DNA of 45,519 nucleotides from a candidate division WWE3 bacterium (GTDB lineage: Bacteria > Patescibacteriota > WWE3 > UBA101185 > UBA10185): contig QZJF01000002.1 of assembly GCA_003599255.1 (NCBI GenBank), positions 1 to 45,519 of the forward strand, in the 5' to 3' direction. Both the position numbers and the translations under genes were made by a program. Below the pieces are notes generated by a model. That model ran no database searches and was not told the DNA's origin. It was given only the letters and a program-made list of their open reading frames with translations. Of this stretch, positions 8,637 through 17,756 are shown one piece after another. How positions within the stretch are numbered: position 1 is the first letter of the stretch; every line of letters begins with the position of its first letter.

Positions 8637-10139
8637 TTATAAACCGTAAATCTTTTTAGTGTTTTCGTCCAGTTCAAATTTTAGCTGAGGGAATGGAACT
8701 CCCTCTCTAGCCGAAACATCTTCCAGGAACCAAAAGACTCTTTCGCTGTGTCCGAATCCAAAAGTCGGAGGCATCCCGTATTCCAGCATTTCCACATAAT
8801 CAATATCCAGCCATTGTGCTTCTTCATCTCCCTCGTCCCGCAGTTGCTGTTGCTCTTTGAATCGAGCCAATTGATCAAGCGGATCGTTTATCTCTGACCA
8901 TCCGTTTCCGAGTTCGGATCCGGCAATAATAGGTTGAAATCTTTCGGTTATGCTTGGGTTTTCAAAATGAGATTTGGAAAGCGGGGACAGATACTTGGGG
9001 TGGTTGATCAAAAAAGCCGGTCCCGCAATTTCTTTTCTTAGTTCTTTCCAAAGCATATCAATCCCTCTCATTACATTTTTATCGAAATCTCCCTTAATAT
9101 GGTATTTCTTGATTAAGTCCCCCACCTCTTTAACGGTTGTCTCGTGTACATCTATTCCAAACTTTTTCTTCATGATTTCACCAAAATCAATTTCTTCCCA
9201 GCCTTTGGAAAAGTCCACAGTCATTCCGCGGATCGTAAAAACCTGTTTTCCATCGTAAACTTCATCCAAGATACGTGCGTATAATTGTTTAATAAATTCC
9301 ATTCCGGCTTTCCAGTCCGCGTAAGCCCAATAAAATTCCATGGCAATATGTTCAGGCAGATGTTCGTCCGATAGGCCCTCATTTCTAAATCTCGGTCCTA
9401 TTTCATACACTTTTTCATAACCACCGCCGATTAGTCTCTTTAAATACAATTCCTGGGAAATTCTTAAATAAAAATCCTGGTCGATGGCGTCCATGTGGGT
9501 AACAAATGGTCTGGAATCCGCCCCACCGGGAATCATTTCCAATACGGGAATGTTAATTTCGTGAAAACCTTTTTCTTTGAAAAACTCTCTGTGCACTTCC
9601 CAGAATCGGGCTCTGCGCAAAAATCTTTGATAGACATCTTCGTTAATATTTGTGTCCAGATATCTTCTTCTTAGTCTAGTTTCTTTATCTTTTAATCCGT
9701 CCCATTGATCCGGCATAGGTCTCAATGATTTTACGAGAATTCTTAGATGCTCTATCTGAACCGAAATTTCCCCGGTTTTTGTTTTTGTAACTACACCTTT
9801 TCCTTCGGCAAAGTCTCCCACATCCAGTAATCCCAGATCATCGTATCCAAGCTCGCTGTTTTTATAATCCGGTTTCTTGATAACGTCTTCCTTTATATAC
9901 AGTTGTATTTTTCCGGTGGAATCCTTGAGGTCAATAAATGTCAGATTTCTGTGGCTTCTGATTGCAACAATTCTTCCGGCAACAACTATAGTCTTGCCTT
10001 CGAGTTTTTCGAAATCATCTTTAACTTTTGACGCGGGATGTTGCACAAACGAGCGTGCGGGGAACGGGTCAACTCCAAGTTCCTTTAGTTTTCCCAACTT
10101 CTCAATGCGGACATTTCTCAATTCAGCAAGTGTAGCCAT
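8637..10139 (-). CDS. lysS: lysyl-tRNA synthetase, class II
   Basis: 500 residues, the normal family length. It attaches lysine to tRNA-Lys in the cytosol. The N-terminal OB-fold anticodon-binding domain (KTIVVAGRIVAIRSHRNLTF) is followed by the class II core: motif 2 as FRNEGLSDEHLPEHIAMEFY and motif 3 as PPTFGFGHSERVFWFLED. Motif 3 is unusual: the common bacterial form has a GLGIGIDR-like string, whereas here it is GFGHSER, with Arg kept. The C-terminus is short. A TGTTATTAC extended -10 (minus strand, 10147-10155) lies 7 nt before the ATG, consistent with a leaderless message. Confidence 0.93.
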   Translation of the reverse strand: MATLAELRNVRIEKLGKLKELGVDPFPARSFVQHPASKVKDDFEKLEGKTIVVAGRIVAIRSHRNLTFIDLKDSTGKIQLYIKEDVIKKPDYKNSELGYDDLGLLDVGDFAEGKGVVTKTKTGEISVQIEHLRILVKSLRPMPDQWDGLKDKETRLRRRYLDTNINEDVYQRFLRRARFWEVHREFFKEKGFHEINIPVLEMIPGGADSRPFVTHMDAIDQDFYLRISQELYLKRLIGGGYEKVYEIGPRFRNEGLSDEHLPEHIAMEFYWAYADWKAGMEFIKQLYARILDEVYDGKQVFTIRGMTVDFSKGWEEIDFGEIMKKKFGIDVHETTVKEVGDLIKKYHIKGDFDKNVMRGIDMLWKELRKEIAGPAFLINHPKYLSPLSKSHFENPSITERFQPIIAGSELGNGWSEINDPLDQLARFKEQQQLRDEGDEEAQWLDIDYVEMLEYGMPPTFGFGHSERVFWFLEDVSAREGVPFPQLKFELDENTKKIYGL

Positions 10140-10168
10140 GCATTAAGTAATAACACGAAACAGCGTTA

Positions 10169-10630
10169 TTATTCAATATTTAGTATGGTGTAGGTGAGCT
10201 TGCCCATCGGGGCTTCTACTTCTATTTTTTCTCCTACCTTCTTGCCAAACAGGGCAACACCCAGCGGTGATTCGTGGGAGATTTTCTTTTCCAAAGGATT
10301 AGCCTCAGGAGCACCAACGATGTGAAATGTTTCCTCTTCGCCGTCAATATGCACGGTAACCTTGGAACCTATGGCAACTCCGTCACCCTTAGTGGGTTCA
10401 TAAATCTTGGAATTCTTGATGACCTCTTCAAGTTCGGCAATTCTTCCTTCGATGTAGGATTGTTCTTGTCGTGCAGCATCATATTCAGCGTTTTCGGAAA
10501 TGTCTCCCATTTCACGGGCGTTCTGAATTCTTTTTGCAACCTCCGGCCGCTTGATTTCAACAAGCTCCTTCAGTTCATCTCTTAATTTTTCTAGACCTTC
10601 TCTGGTCACATATAAGCTATCTTTTTGCAT
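10169..10630 (-). CDS. greA: transcription elongation factor GreA
   Basis: A 153-residue GreA. The N-terminal coiled coil that enters the polymerase secondary channel carries the acidic tip (REMGDISENAEYDAARQEQ), with the DxxENxEY signature that positions the catalytic metal. The C-terminal FKBP-like domain has the ISHESPLGVALFGKKVGEKIEV signature. It rescues backtracked RNA polymerase by stimulating transcript cleavage. It sits directly upstream of lysS on the same strand, a common pairing. Confidence 0.95.
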   Translation of the reverse strand: MQKDSLYVTREGLEKLRDELKELVEIKRPEVAKRIQNAREMGDISENAEYDAARQEQSYIEGRIAELEEVIKNSKIYEPTKGDGVAIGSKVTVHIDGEEETFHIVGAPEANPLEKKISHESPLGVALFGKKVGEKIEVEAPMGKLTYTILNIE

Positions 10631-10842
10631 TTCTTTAACACTTCGGACAAAACCAAAATACCTCTGATGTACTACAAGAGCGGGATTCGGCTTCGCCTTA
10701 AAAAAAATAGTCCCCTAAGTTAATAAGGAACGATTACCGAGGGGTGTTCATTTTGAGCACTAGATATATTTATCACAATCCAAGGTATGTGTCAAACCCG
10801 GGTACTTGATTTTGCTTAGTAATATCAATAAATGTGCCGTTT
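10631..10842. other. intergenic region between divergent greA and the M3 peptidase gene
   Basis: No supported gene. There is a small GGC-TTC-GCC hairpin near 10689-10697 and a weak CCCCT...AGGGG pairing between about 10711 and 10743. No -35 box for greA could be assigned with confidence. Confidence 0.5.
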
Positions 10843-10851
10843 TGTTATAAT
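10843..10851 (+). promoter_or_regulatory. extended -10 promoter of the M3 peptidase gene
   Basis: TG-T-TATAAT at 10843-10851 is a consensus extended -10 box; no good -35 is present. The GTG at 10857 starts 6 nt after the box and the ATG at 10863 starts 12 nt after it, so the message has almost no leader. Confidence 0.65.
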
Positions 10852-10862
10852 TCCCGGTGTAT

Positions 10863-12662
10863 ATGAAAAAAGCTTCAAAACTCAATTCTCAGTGGATTTT
10901 AACACCTTTATTAAAATCAGATAATGACCCGAAAATTGAGGATAAAACCCGAGAGGTGGAAGAAAAATGCTACGAGTTTATAAACAAGTGGAAAGACAGG
11001 ACTGATTACCTAGAAGATCCCGCAATACTAAAGACAGCATTGGACGAATATGAACATCTAAGCGCCAATTATGGTACAGATGGAGACGTGGGTTATTACT
11101 TTGGATTGAGAAGTTCTCAGGATCAGGACAGTCCGGCGATTAAAGCTAAGTACAACAAGATAGTAGATCGTAGTATTAAAATCGGGAACGATATTCAGTT
11201 TTTTACTCACAGACTTGCAAAAGTATCCCCGGAAATGCAAAAAAAGTTTCTGGAGTTTCCGGGTTTGCATGATTATAGTCATTGGCTGGAACTTCTGTTT
11301 AACGAAGCAAAATATTTGTTGAGCGAACCTGAAGAAAAAATACTGGCTCTGAAATCTGTAACCTCATACAGTAACTGGGTCCGGATGACTTCATCTTTTA
11401 TCTCAAAGGAGGAAAGGAAGATAAAAGGGAAAAAGGACAAAGTCTCTTTTTCCGAATTAATGAAGTTAGTAAATGACGAGAACAAAGAAATGAGGGACTC
11501 GGCCGCGGAATCCGTTAATGATATTTTGCGTACCCATGCGGATACTGCCGAGGCTGAAATAAATTCAATTTTATCTGACAAAAAAACAAATGATGAATTG
11601 AGGAATATTGAAAGACCTGACTTGCCTAGGCACTTATCCGACGATATAGATACGGAAGTAGTTGACGCCTTACTGGATAGCGTCGAGTCCAGATACGATA
11701 TTTCAAAAAGATACTACAACCTGAAGAAAAAGCTCTTAGGCTTTAAAAAACTCAAGTACCACGAACGTACAATGCCGTACGGGGAACTCAACAAGAAATA
11801 TTCTTATGAAGATGCGGTAAAAATGGTGGGGGATACCTTTAAGAAACTTGACGGGGAATTTCATTCTATTTTCGAGGATTTTGTTAATAATGGGAAAATC
11901 GATGTTTATCCGAGAAAAGGAAAATATAACGGTGCATTCAGTATTCATGGGCTAAAAACCCAACCGGGATATATTCTTCTAAATCACGCTGACGAATTGA
12001 GGGATGTTACAACCCTTGCCCACGAGATGGGGCATGCAATAAACAATGAGCTAATCAGAACCAAACAAAATGCGCTTAATTTTGACACCCCGTTAAGTAC
12101 GGCCGAAGTAGCGAGCACATTTATGGAAGATTTTGTGCTCGATGAGCTTGAGAAGGGGGCAAATGACGAACTTAAACTTGCCATAATGATGATGCGTCTT
12201 GACGATTTGGTATCTTCGATATTCAGGCAGGTAGCCTGCTACAAGTTTGAGCAGGAGTTACACCACACTTTCAGAGAAAAAGGTTATCTGCCAAAAGAAG
12301 AAATCGGCAAAATATTTGTAAAACACATGAGCAATTATCTGGGCCCTGACGTTGAAATGTACAAAGGAACCGAAAACTGGTGGGTTTACTGGAGTCATAT
12401 CAGAAGATACTTTTATGTCTATTCATACGCCAGCGGGCTTTTAATATCAAAGTCACTTCAGGGGGCGGTTAAGGAAGATAAAGCATTTATTGCAAAAGTC
12501 AAAGAATTTCTATCCGCAGGAACCTCGGATTCGCCACGGAACATATTTTTGAAAACCGGTATAGATATAGGACGCAAGCAGTTTTGGCTGGACGGACTTG
12601 ACGAAATAGAGCAATTACTGGTAAAAACTGAGAATACGGCACACAGCATGAAAAAAATATAG
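10863..12662 (+). CDS. M3-family oligoendopeptidase (PepF type)
   Basis: 599 residues from the ATG at 10863; an in-frame GTG at 10857 would add two. The zinc site HEMGH is at about residues 387-391 within TTLAHEMGHAINNELI, and the third ligand region is STAEVASTFMEDFVLDEL. The N-terminal helical lid domain and C-terminal helical domain are complete, and the length fits oligoendopeptidase F. It is a cytosolic zinc peptidase that degrades short peptides. It is followed after 19 nt by a small gene with its own strong ribosome site. Confidence 0.92.
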   Translation: MKKASKLNSQWILTPLLKSDNDPKIEDKTREVEEKCYEFINKWKDRTDYLEDPAILKTALDEYEHLSANYGTDGDVGYYFGLRSSQDQDSPAIKAKYNKIVDRSIKIGNDIQFFTHRLAKVSPEMQKKFLEFPGLHDYSHWLELLFNEAKYLLSEPEEKILALKSVTSYSNWVRMTSSFISKEERKIKGKKDKVSFSELMKLVNDENKEMRDSAAESVNDILRTHADTAEAEINSILSDKKTNDELRNIERPDLPRHLSDDIDTEVVDALLDSVESRYDISKRYYNLKKKLLGFKKLKYHERTMPYGELNKKYSYEDAVKMVGDTFKKLDGEFHSIFEDFVNNGKIDVYPRKGKYNGAFSIHGLKTQPGYILLNHADELRDVTTLAHEMGHAINNELIRTKQNALNFDTPLSTAEVASTFMEDFVLDELEKGANDELKLAIMMMRLDDLVSSIFRQVACYKFEQELHHTFREKGYLPKEEIGKIFVKHMSNYLGPDVEMYKGTENWWVYWSHIRRYFYVYSYASGLLISKSLQGAVKEDKAFIAKVKEFLSAGTSDSPRNIFLKTGIDIGRKQFWLDGLDEIEQLLVKTENTAHSMKKI

Positions 12663-12681
12663 AAAGTGAGAGGAGGTAACG

Positions 12682-12984
12682 ATGGCCGGTAATGACGGCA
12701 AATGGGCGGTTCGGACTCCTGATATGGCAAAGCAAGCCGTTTTGGATTACATTAAGTCCAAACAGGAGCGTGCAAAAAACTCCATGGGTCTTGTTTCTCT
12801 GATGATTAAGGATGAAGAAACTGACCTCAATGAAGTTGCCAGGAAAGTGAGTGTTTCCTCACTTATCAACGATAAGGCCTATGGCTTTGTCTTTCCGGTC
12901 CGTGTGGTTTTCGGTGAAAAGAGACAACCGGTTGTTCGGAGGTATCTCGTTAAGTGCCAGGATGGCAAGGTGTACTCCGAGTAG
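12682..12984 (+). CDS. small soluble protein of unknown function
   Basis: A 100-residue protein I do not recognise. It has a strong ribosome site (GAGGAGGTAACG before the ATG), no membrane segment and no cysteine cluster apart from one late Cys. The N-terminal half is helical (MAKQAVLDYIKSKQERAKNS) and the C-terminal half is strand-rich and basic (FPVRVVFGEKRQPVVRRYLV). The codon use is richer in G and C than the preceding gene. It probably reads from the M3 peptidase promoter and ends at the large hairpin at 12992. Confidence 0.7.
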   Translation: MAGNDGKWAVRTPDMAKQAVLDYIKSKQERAKNSMGLVSLMIKDEETDLNEVARKVSVSSLINDKAYGFVFPVRVVFGEKRQPVVRRYLVKCQDGKVYSE

Positions 12985-12991
12985 CCCTATG

Positions 12992-13035
12992 AGGCGTGAC
13001 GCTTTTTCCCCAAAAAGCCCACGCCTTATTTTTTG
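12992..13035 (+). terminator. intrinsic terminator after the 100-residue gene
   Basis: A two-part stem: AGGCGTG (12992-12998) with CACGCCT (13020-13026), and inside it GCTTTTT (13001-13007) with AAAAAGC (13012-13018) around a CCCC loop, followed by TATTTTTTG. Confidence 0.9.
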
Positions 13036-13113
13036 CAAATAGTTAACTCATTTCATGTAAACAGATGTAGTTTTATAGTAGTCATCTATATAGACAGAAT
13101 CTGATATAAAGTG

Positions 13114-13142
13114 TTTTGAATTCCAGCTTTATTAGGTATAAT
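13114..13142 (+). promoter_or_regulatory. candidate promoter of the exopolysaccharide unit
   Basis: TATAAT at 13137-13142 with a weak -35 (TTTTGA at 13114-13119, 17-nt spacer). This leaves an 75-80 nt leader before the GH8 gene that contains a C-rich run, TTTTTT and a GGGGAGG run which could pair weakly. Confidence 0.5.
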
Positions 13143-13223
13143 ACCTCAGACTTAAGCCCTCTAGTTTTTTAGGGGAGGTTCTCTGTTGGGATTTAGGATT
13201 ACCTTCAGACACAACTTATAGCT

Positions 13224-14480
13224 ATGAAATTAAAGATTACGACATCAGGTGTAGTTGCAGTATTAGCTGTCTTGGCAGCAATTGGAGCATTCCTTATTTA
13301 CAGGATTACGGACTTAAGAGTCTTACAGGAAAACATAGGTGTTAGCAAAATTGAAGTAGAAAACAATGTGTTTGTTCGAACATACCCAAATGTAACTCTG
13401 GAAAATCTTTGGATCGCATATCGCGATAAAATTCAAAAGGACGGAAGGACTATCGACCGTAGCCGCAATTATCTAACCACATCTGAAGGTCAATCCTATT
13501 CTTTGCTCAGATCAGTATGGATGGACGATAAAGAAACTTTTGACCGTGTTTTAAAATGGACAACAAACAATCTGCAGAAGAGGGAAGATGATGAACTATT
13601 TGCATGGAAGTGGGGTCAGAACTCCGAAGGACGTTGGGATGTACTTGTCGAAGAGGGAGGTATGAATTCGGCGGCAGATGCGGATCAGGATATAGCTCTT
13701 GCGCTTATCTTTGCTTCAAAGAGATGGAATCAGGACCACTATATTAAACAGGCCAGAGAAATACTGGCGGACATTTGGAGACAGGAAGTCCTTGAGCTTA
13801 ACGGTAAATATTATTTGCTGGCAGGCAATTGGGCAAAAACCGAAGCCCTGCCGACAATAAATCCCTCTTATTTTTCACCTGCCGCTTATCCAATATTTGC
13901 AGAAGTAGATCCTGCACATCCTTGGATGGCGTTAAGAGACACCTCTTACGAAGTATTGGAAAAAGTGACCTTGGGTGAACTAGGAGCGGGGAAGAGTGCC
14001 GGCCTTCCGCCTGACTGGGTCAACATTAACCCAAGAACAGGGGAACTTATACCGGTAGTTCATTCGGATAAAGACACAAATTTCGGTGATGACGCGTTTC
14101 GTGTGGTGTGGAGAGTAGGGTTGGACTACAAGTGGTTCGGAAATGAACGGGCCAAAATTTATTTGGAAAATCTCTCATTTTTAAGAGATGAGTGGACTCA
14201 GAATCAAAAAATTTATGCCGCATATACACATAAAGGAGACAAAGTTACGGATTTTGAATCATATAGCATGTATGGTGGGGTACTCCCCTATTTTAGAATT
14301 TTGCACCCTGAGATTGCAGAAGAAATATATTTAAAGAAACTTGCACCTTTATATAATCCCGATATCGAAGACTTTAGAGAGGACGTAGGTTATTACGCAC
14401 AAAATTGGGTATGGTTCGGAATAGGTTTTTATGAGAACAAGTTGCCAAATTTGTATGATGCAAAGGAGCTTGGTGAATGA
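13224..14480 (+). CDS. glycoside hydrolase family 8 (endoglucanase-like), membrane-anchored
   Basis: 418 residues with an N-terminal transmembrane anchor (residues 8-27) and an extracytoplasmic (alpha/alpha)6-barrel type domain. GH8 signatures are TTSEGQSYSLLRSVW with the probable acid Glu88, and ADADQDIALALIFASKRW with the probable Asp base near 152-156. GH8 enzymes cut beta-1,4-glucans, and in bacterial cellulose clusters the homologue BcsZ trims the growing polymer. The stop overlaps the ATG of the BcsA-like synthase by 4 nt, so the two are translationally coupled. This pairing strongly suggests a beta-glucan or cellulose-like product. Confidence 0.85.
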   Translation: MKLKITTSGVVAVLAVLAAIGAFLIYRITDLRVLQENIGVSKIEVENNVFVRTYPNVTLENLWIAYRDKIQKDGRTIDRSRNYLTTSEGQSYSLLRSVWMDDKETFDRVLKWTTNNLQKREDDELFAWKWGQNSEGRWDVLVEEGGMNSAADADQDIALALIFASKRWNQDHYIKQAREILADIWRQEVLELNGKYYLLAGNWAKTEALPTINPSYFSPAAYPIFAEVDPAHPWMALRDTSYEVLEKVTLGELGAGKSAGLPPDWVNINPRTGELIPVVHSDKDTNFGDDAFRVVWRVGLDYKWFGNERAKIYLENLSFLRDEWTQNQKIYAAYTHKGDKVTDFESYSMYGGVLPYFRILHPEIAEEIYLKKLAPLYNPDIEDFREDVGYYAQNWVWFGIGFYENKLPNLYDAKELGE

Positions 14481-16150
14481 ACAGTGATAAACAGGTAAAA
14501 ACGCCTCATGAAATAATTTCTGCCAACATACAAGCTCCCAAGGTATTTTTAATATTAAATATTGCGGCAACAATTTTTTATTTATTCTGGTGGTTTGATC
14601 TAAGAAATGTCGGAAATCCCCTATTATACTTAGCATTATTCATAGGTGAGGTCTACCACGTATGGCAGGCAATCGGATTTGCAATCACAGTTTGGAACCA
14701 GAAGAAAACAAGACATGTGCCCATCAGGAGAATTTACCCGGTCGACATATTCATAACCGTCTGCGGCGAACCAGTAGAAATTGTTGAGAAAACAGTGAGA
14801 GCCGCAATGGACATTGAGTATCCCGATTTCAAAGTTTACGTATTAAATGACGGCAAAGGCAGGAATCTTCCCGGTTGGAGGGAAATAAACTCAATGGCTG
14901 AAAAGTATGGAGCGATTCCGATCACCAGGGAAAATAACAAAGGCAATAAGGCCGGAAATATTAACAATGCCCTAGCTCTGACTTATGCGCCCTTTGTGGT
15001 GGTATTTGATGCAGATCATATTCCCTCTCCGGATTTTCTTGAAAAGACAATGGGGCATTTTTCGGATCATGAGGTTGTACTTGTTCAGACCCCTCAGTAT
15101 TACAAAAACAGAAACGATAATTTTTTAACTACAGCGGCATGGGAACAACAGGAATTATTTTTTGGGCCTATCTGTCGTGGTAAAGGCAGAATGAATGCAA
15201 CTTTTTGGTGCGGAACAAACGCCGTAGTGCGCAGAAAAGCACTGGAAGAAATAGGCGGTGTGCCGGAAGATAATATTGCGGAAGATTTCCTTGCTTCATT
15301 CCGCTTTCACGAGAAAGGGTACAAGACCGTCTATGTCGCGGAGGTTTTAGCGGAGGGACTTGCGCCTCATAATCTGGAGAACTATGTCAAACAACAATTC
15401 AGATGGGCGAGGGGTTCATCTGAAATTATCTTAAGGCACTTTCCTCTTTTTAATAGAAAACTGACAGTCTGGCAGAAGATTCAATATATGTATTCATCAA
15501 GTTATTACATGAATGGTTTTATAGCACTCATGGATGCATTGGTTCCGATAATCGTTTTGTTTACAGGTGTTATTCCGGTGCATGATACTACTTCCAGTTT
15601 TATGCTTTATTTCTTCCCTTTTATCTTTTCAACGATATATATATTGATGTTATCCACGGAGAATACAATTACATTTAGAGCCATCCAGCTTTCAATGAGT
15701 TCTTCGTTCGTGTTTATGCAGGCAGTAATGGACACTATAAGGGGAACAAAGTCTTCTTTTAAAGTTACTTCAAAGGCATACGAGGCGGGTAATTTTCTTA
15801 AATACGCACTTCCCCACTTTGCATACATGGCAGCGGGTATCACGGCAATAATCTACGGGCTTGCAAAATACGGTTTTGTTCCATCATTAATCACAAACGC
15901 ATCTTGGATTCTATTTAATATGGCAATGTTTTCCGGATTCATACGGGTAGCTTACCCATGGATGGCCTTATACAACAGAATAATGTACGTAGTTACATTT
16001 ATTCCTAACAAGATTGTGCGATTTGCAGGTAGCGTTTTTGGTGACATCAAACCAAGAATTGCTTTTGAACTACTGTCCAGAGAGCCTGTTGAAGTAGAAC
16101 TGCCCCGCAAAACAAAAGGCAAGAAAGAATACTTTCAGAAGAGCCAATAG
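14477..16150 (+). CDS. processive family 2 glycosyltransferase, cellulose synthase (BcsA)-like
   Basis: 557 residues. Two N-terminal membrane helices precede a GT-A domain with all processive beta-glycosyltransferase landmarks: LNDGKG (UDP binding), FDADH (DxD), AEDFLASFRFHEKGY (TED-like catalytic base region) and QQFRWARG (QxxRW). It also has the FWCGTNAVVRRKAL block typical of BcsA. Several C-terminal helices form the channel. It ends after a short basic tail and lacks the C-terminal PilZ domain, so direct c-di-GMP control as in BcsA is not expected. It makes and exports a linear glycan; which sugar is unknown. Confidence 0.88.
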   Translation: MNSDKQVKTPHEIISANIQAPKVFLILNIAATIFYLFWWFDLRNVGNPLLYLALFIGEVYHVWQAIGFAITVWNQKKTRHVPIRRIYPVDIFITVCGEPVEIVEKTVRAAMDIEYPDFKVYVLNDGKGRNLPGWREINSMAEKYGAIPITRENNKGNKAGNINNALALTYAPFVVVFDADHIPSPDFLEKTMGHFSDHEVVLVQTPQYYKNRNDNFLTTAAWEQQELFFGPICRGKGRMNATFWCGTNAVVRRKALEEIGGVPEDNIAEDFLASFRFHEKGYKTVYVAEVLAEGLAPHNLENYVKQQFRWARGSSEIILRHFPLFNRKLTVWQKIQYMYSSSYYMNGFIALMDALVPIIVLFTGVIPVHDTTSSFMLYFFPFIFSTIYILMLSTENTITFRAIQLSMSSSFVFMQAVMDTIRGTKSSFKVTSKAYEAGNFLKYALPHFAYMAAGITAIIYGLAKYGFVPSLITNASWILFNMAMFSGFIRVAYPWMALYNRIMYVVTFIPNKIVRFAGSVFGDIKPRIAFELLSREPVEVELPRKTKGKKEYFQKSQ

Positions 16151-16153
16151 AAT

Positions 16154-17668
16154 ATGCGTGAAACAAAATTAATAAATCTGAATAGGTTTTTTGATGGGAA
16201 AGTGCTTTGGCTCAGTATCATGGCTATAGCATTATTTGTGCGGTTCTTTTATCTTGACGCGCTCAGTCTCCGGTTAGACGAAGCGCAAAGTGTATGGCAG
16301 GCATCTCACTCGCTGGAATTTATCAAGACGTACATGTTAAAAAATGTCCACCTTCCCCTGCATAATTCTTTACTTCATATGTGGTTGAGAATTTTCGGAT
16401 CAAGTGAAATTTCGGTAAGAGTAATGTCTGCCATACCCGGGCTACTCACCGTACCCGCGCTATACCTATTATCTAAAGAAATAATCGGCCGAAAAAGATC
16501 ATTGCTTACTATGCTTTTTGGGGCACTGTCTCCAATCTGGGTCTGGTACAGCCGGGAAATCAGGATGTACACACTACTGATATTTATCACCACTCTTTCA
16601 TACCTTTTTTTTATAAAGATTCTCAAATACAACCGGCCCAGATATTACGTCTGGTATACGGCGGTAAATATAATAGGGATTTATACGCACTATTTCTTTT
16701 CGCTGGTTTTGTTGGTTCAGGCTCTGTTCTTTTTAATTTCTTTTCTTGATAGAAAGATCAAATGGAGTAGTGATGATGTTTATGATAAGAGGAAACAATT
16801 ACTGGGACTTTCTTTGTGTGCTATCACCGTTATGGGTACCTTTGCCCCATGGTTATATATGTTATACAGCTCTTACGGATCAGGTACTCTGGCTCCAGTA
16901 TTAGCCAGACCAACCACATTTAATGTTATTTTAAGTTACTTTGAATTTACCAGCGGATTTTTGCCGGATGTTCTAACTTCACTGGCAATATCATTTTGGC
17001 CGGTAATTATCCTGTTCGGTTTTGTATTTCTTACAAAAAGACAGAACCCGTTTTCTCCGGGAATACTTCTGGCACTGATGGGCGCCACGCTACCCGTTTT
17101 TATAATCTACTTTGCCAGTGTTTTGATAAAACCCATGTATTTGACCCGATACCTTATAACAGTAACACCAATGTATTACATTTTACTTGCGTGGTATTTC
17201 ACCGAGATTCAGGGAAAATTACGGGTGATACTGACTACAATTTTTATTTCCACTCTTCTGCTGTCTTTGTACCTTCAGGCAACCCATCCTGATAATCCGG
17301 TCAGAGAAAATTACCGCGAGGCAGTTGCCTATCTAAACGAGAATACAAACTCAAGGGACATAATTATTCTCGCTCCTCCGTACACTATATATCCGTTCCA
17401 GTATTATTACGAAGGTACGGCTAAGGTTTCAACCATGCCCATCTGGGACAAGAAAAAAGGAGGTATTCCGGAATTTAATGAGGACAGGATGGCTAATGAT
17501 GTAAAGAGTCTTCAGGCTACTCACAAAAGAATGTTTTTGCTGCTTACTACAAATCTCGAAAATTCCGACAAGGTAAAGGCCTACTTTGATGAACACTACA
17601 CTAAGTTGGACAAGATAAAATTCTCAAAAGACGTCTGGCTGGAGGTCTATCAGGCGGAATATCAATAA
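16154..17668 (+). CDS. GT-C family membrane glycosyltransferase (GT39/PMT-like)
   Basis: 504 residues, about 10-12 membrane helices. The first extracytoplasmic loop has the acidic motif RLDEAQSVW, the place of the catalytic Asp-Glu in ArnT/PMT-type enzymes. YSREIRMYTLLIF is the usual second signature. A soluble C-terminal region of about 110 residues follows. The family transfers sugars from lipid-linked donors outside the membrane. It starts 3 nt after the BcsA-like gene, so it is probably the last gene of that operon. The acceptor is unknown. Confidence 0.82.
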   Translation: MRETKLINLNRFFDGKVLWLSIMAIALFVRFFYLDALSLRLDEAQSVWQASHSLEFIKTYMLKNVHLPLHNSLLHMWLRIFGSSEISVRVMSAIPGLLTVPALYLLSKEIIGRKRSLLTMLFGALSPIWVWYSREIRMYTLLIFITTLSYLFFIKILKYNRPRYYVWYTAVNIIGIYTHYFFSLVLLVQALFFLISFLDRKIKWSSDDVYDKRKQLLGLSLCAITVMGTFAPWLYMLYSSYGSGTLAPVLARPTTFNVILSYFEFTSGFLPDVLTSLAISFWPVIILFGFVFLTKRQNPFSPGILLALMGATLPVFIIYFASVLIKPMYLTRYLITVTPMYYILLAWYFTEIQGKLRVILTTIFISTLLLSLYLQATHPDNPVRENYREAVAYLNENTNSRDIIILAPPYTIYPFQYYYEGTAKVSTMPIWDKKKGGIPEFNEDRMANDVKSLQATHKRMFLLLTTNLENSDKVKAYFDEHYTKLDKIKFSKDVWLEVYQAEYQ

Positions 17669-17671
17669 ATC

Positions 17672-17701
17672 TTTACACTCTGACCTATAATATGGTATAA
17701 A
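17672..17701 (+). promoter_or_regulatory. weak candidate promoter before the VWA gene
   Basis: TTTACA (17672-17677), 18-nt spacer, TATAAA (17696-17701). If used, the transcript would run through the hairpin at 17716. Confidence 0.35.
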
Positions 17702-17715
17702 CCGTCTATATGTAT

Positions 17716-17734
17716 GCCCTATAGGGCTTTTTTT
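17716..17734 (+). terminator. palindromic terminator between the polysaccharide operon and the VWA gene
   Basis: GCCCTATAGGGC followed by TTTTTTT. It most simply ends the GH8-BcsA-GT39 operon. The core also contains CTATAGG, the sequence found next to several promoters downstream. Confidence 0.7.
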
Positions 17735-17756
17735 GTATCTGAATTTAATAAATTAT

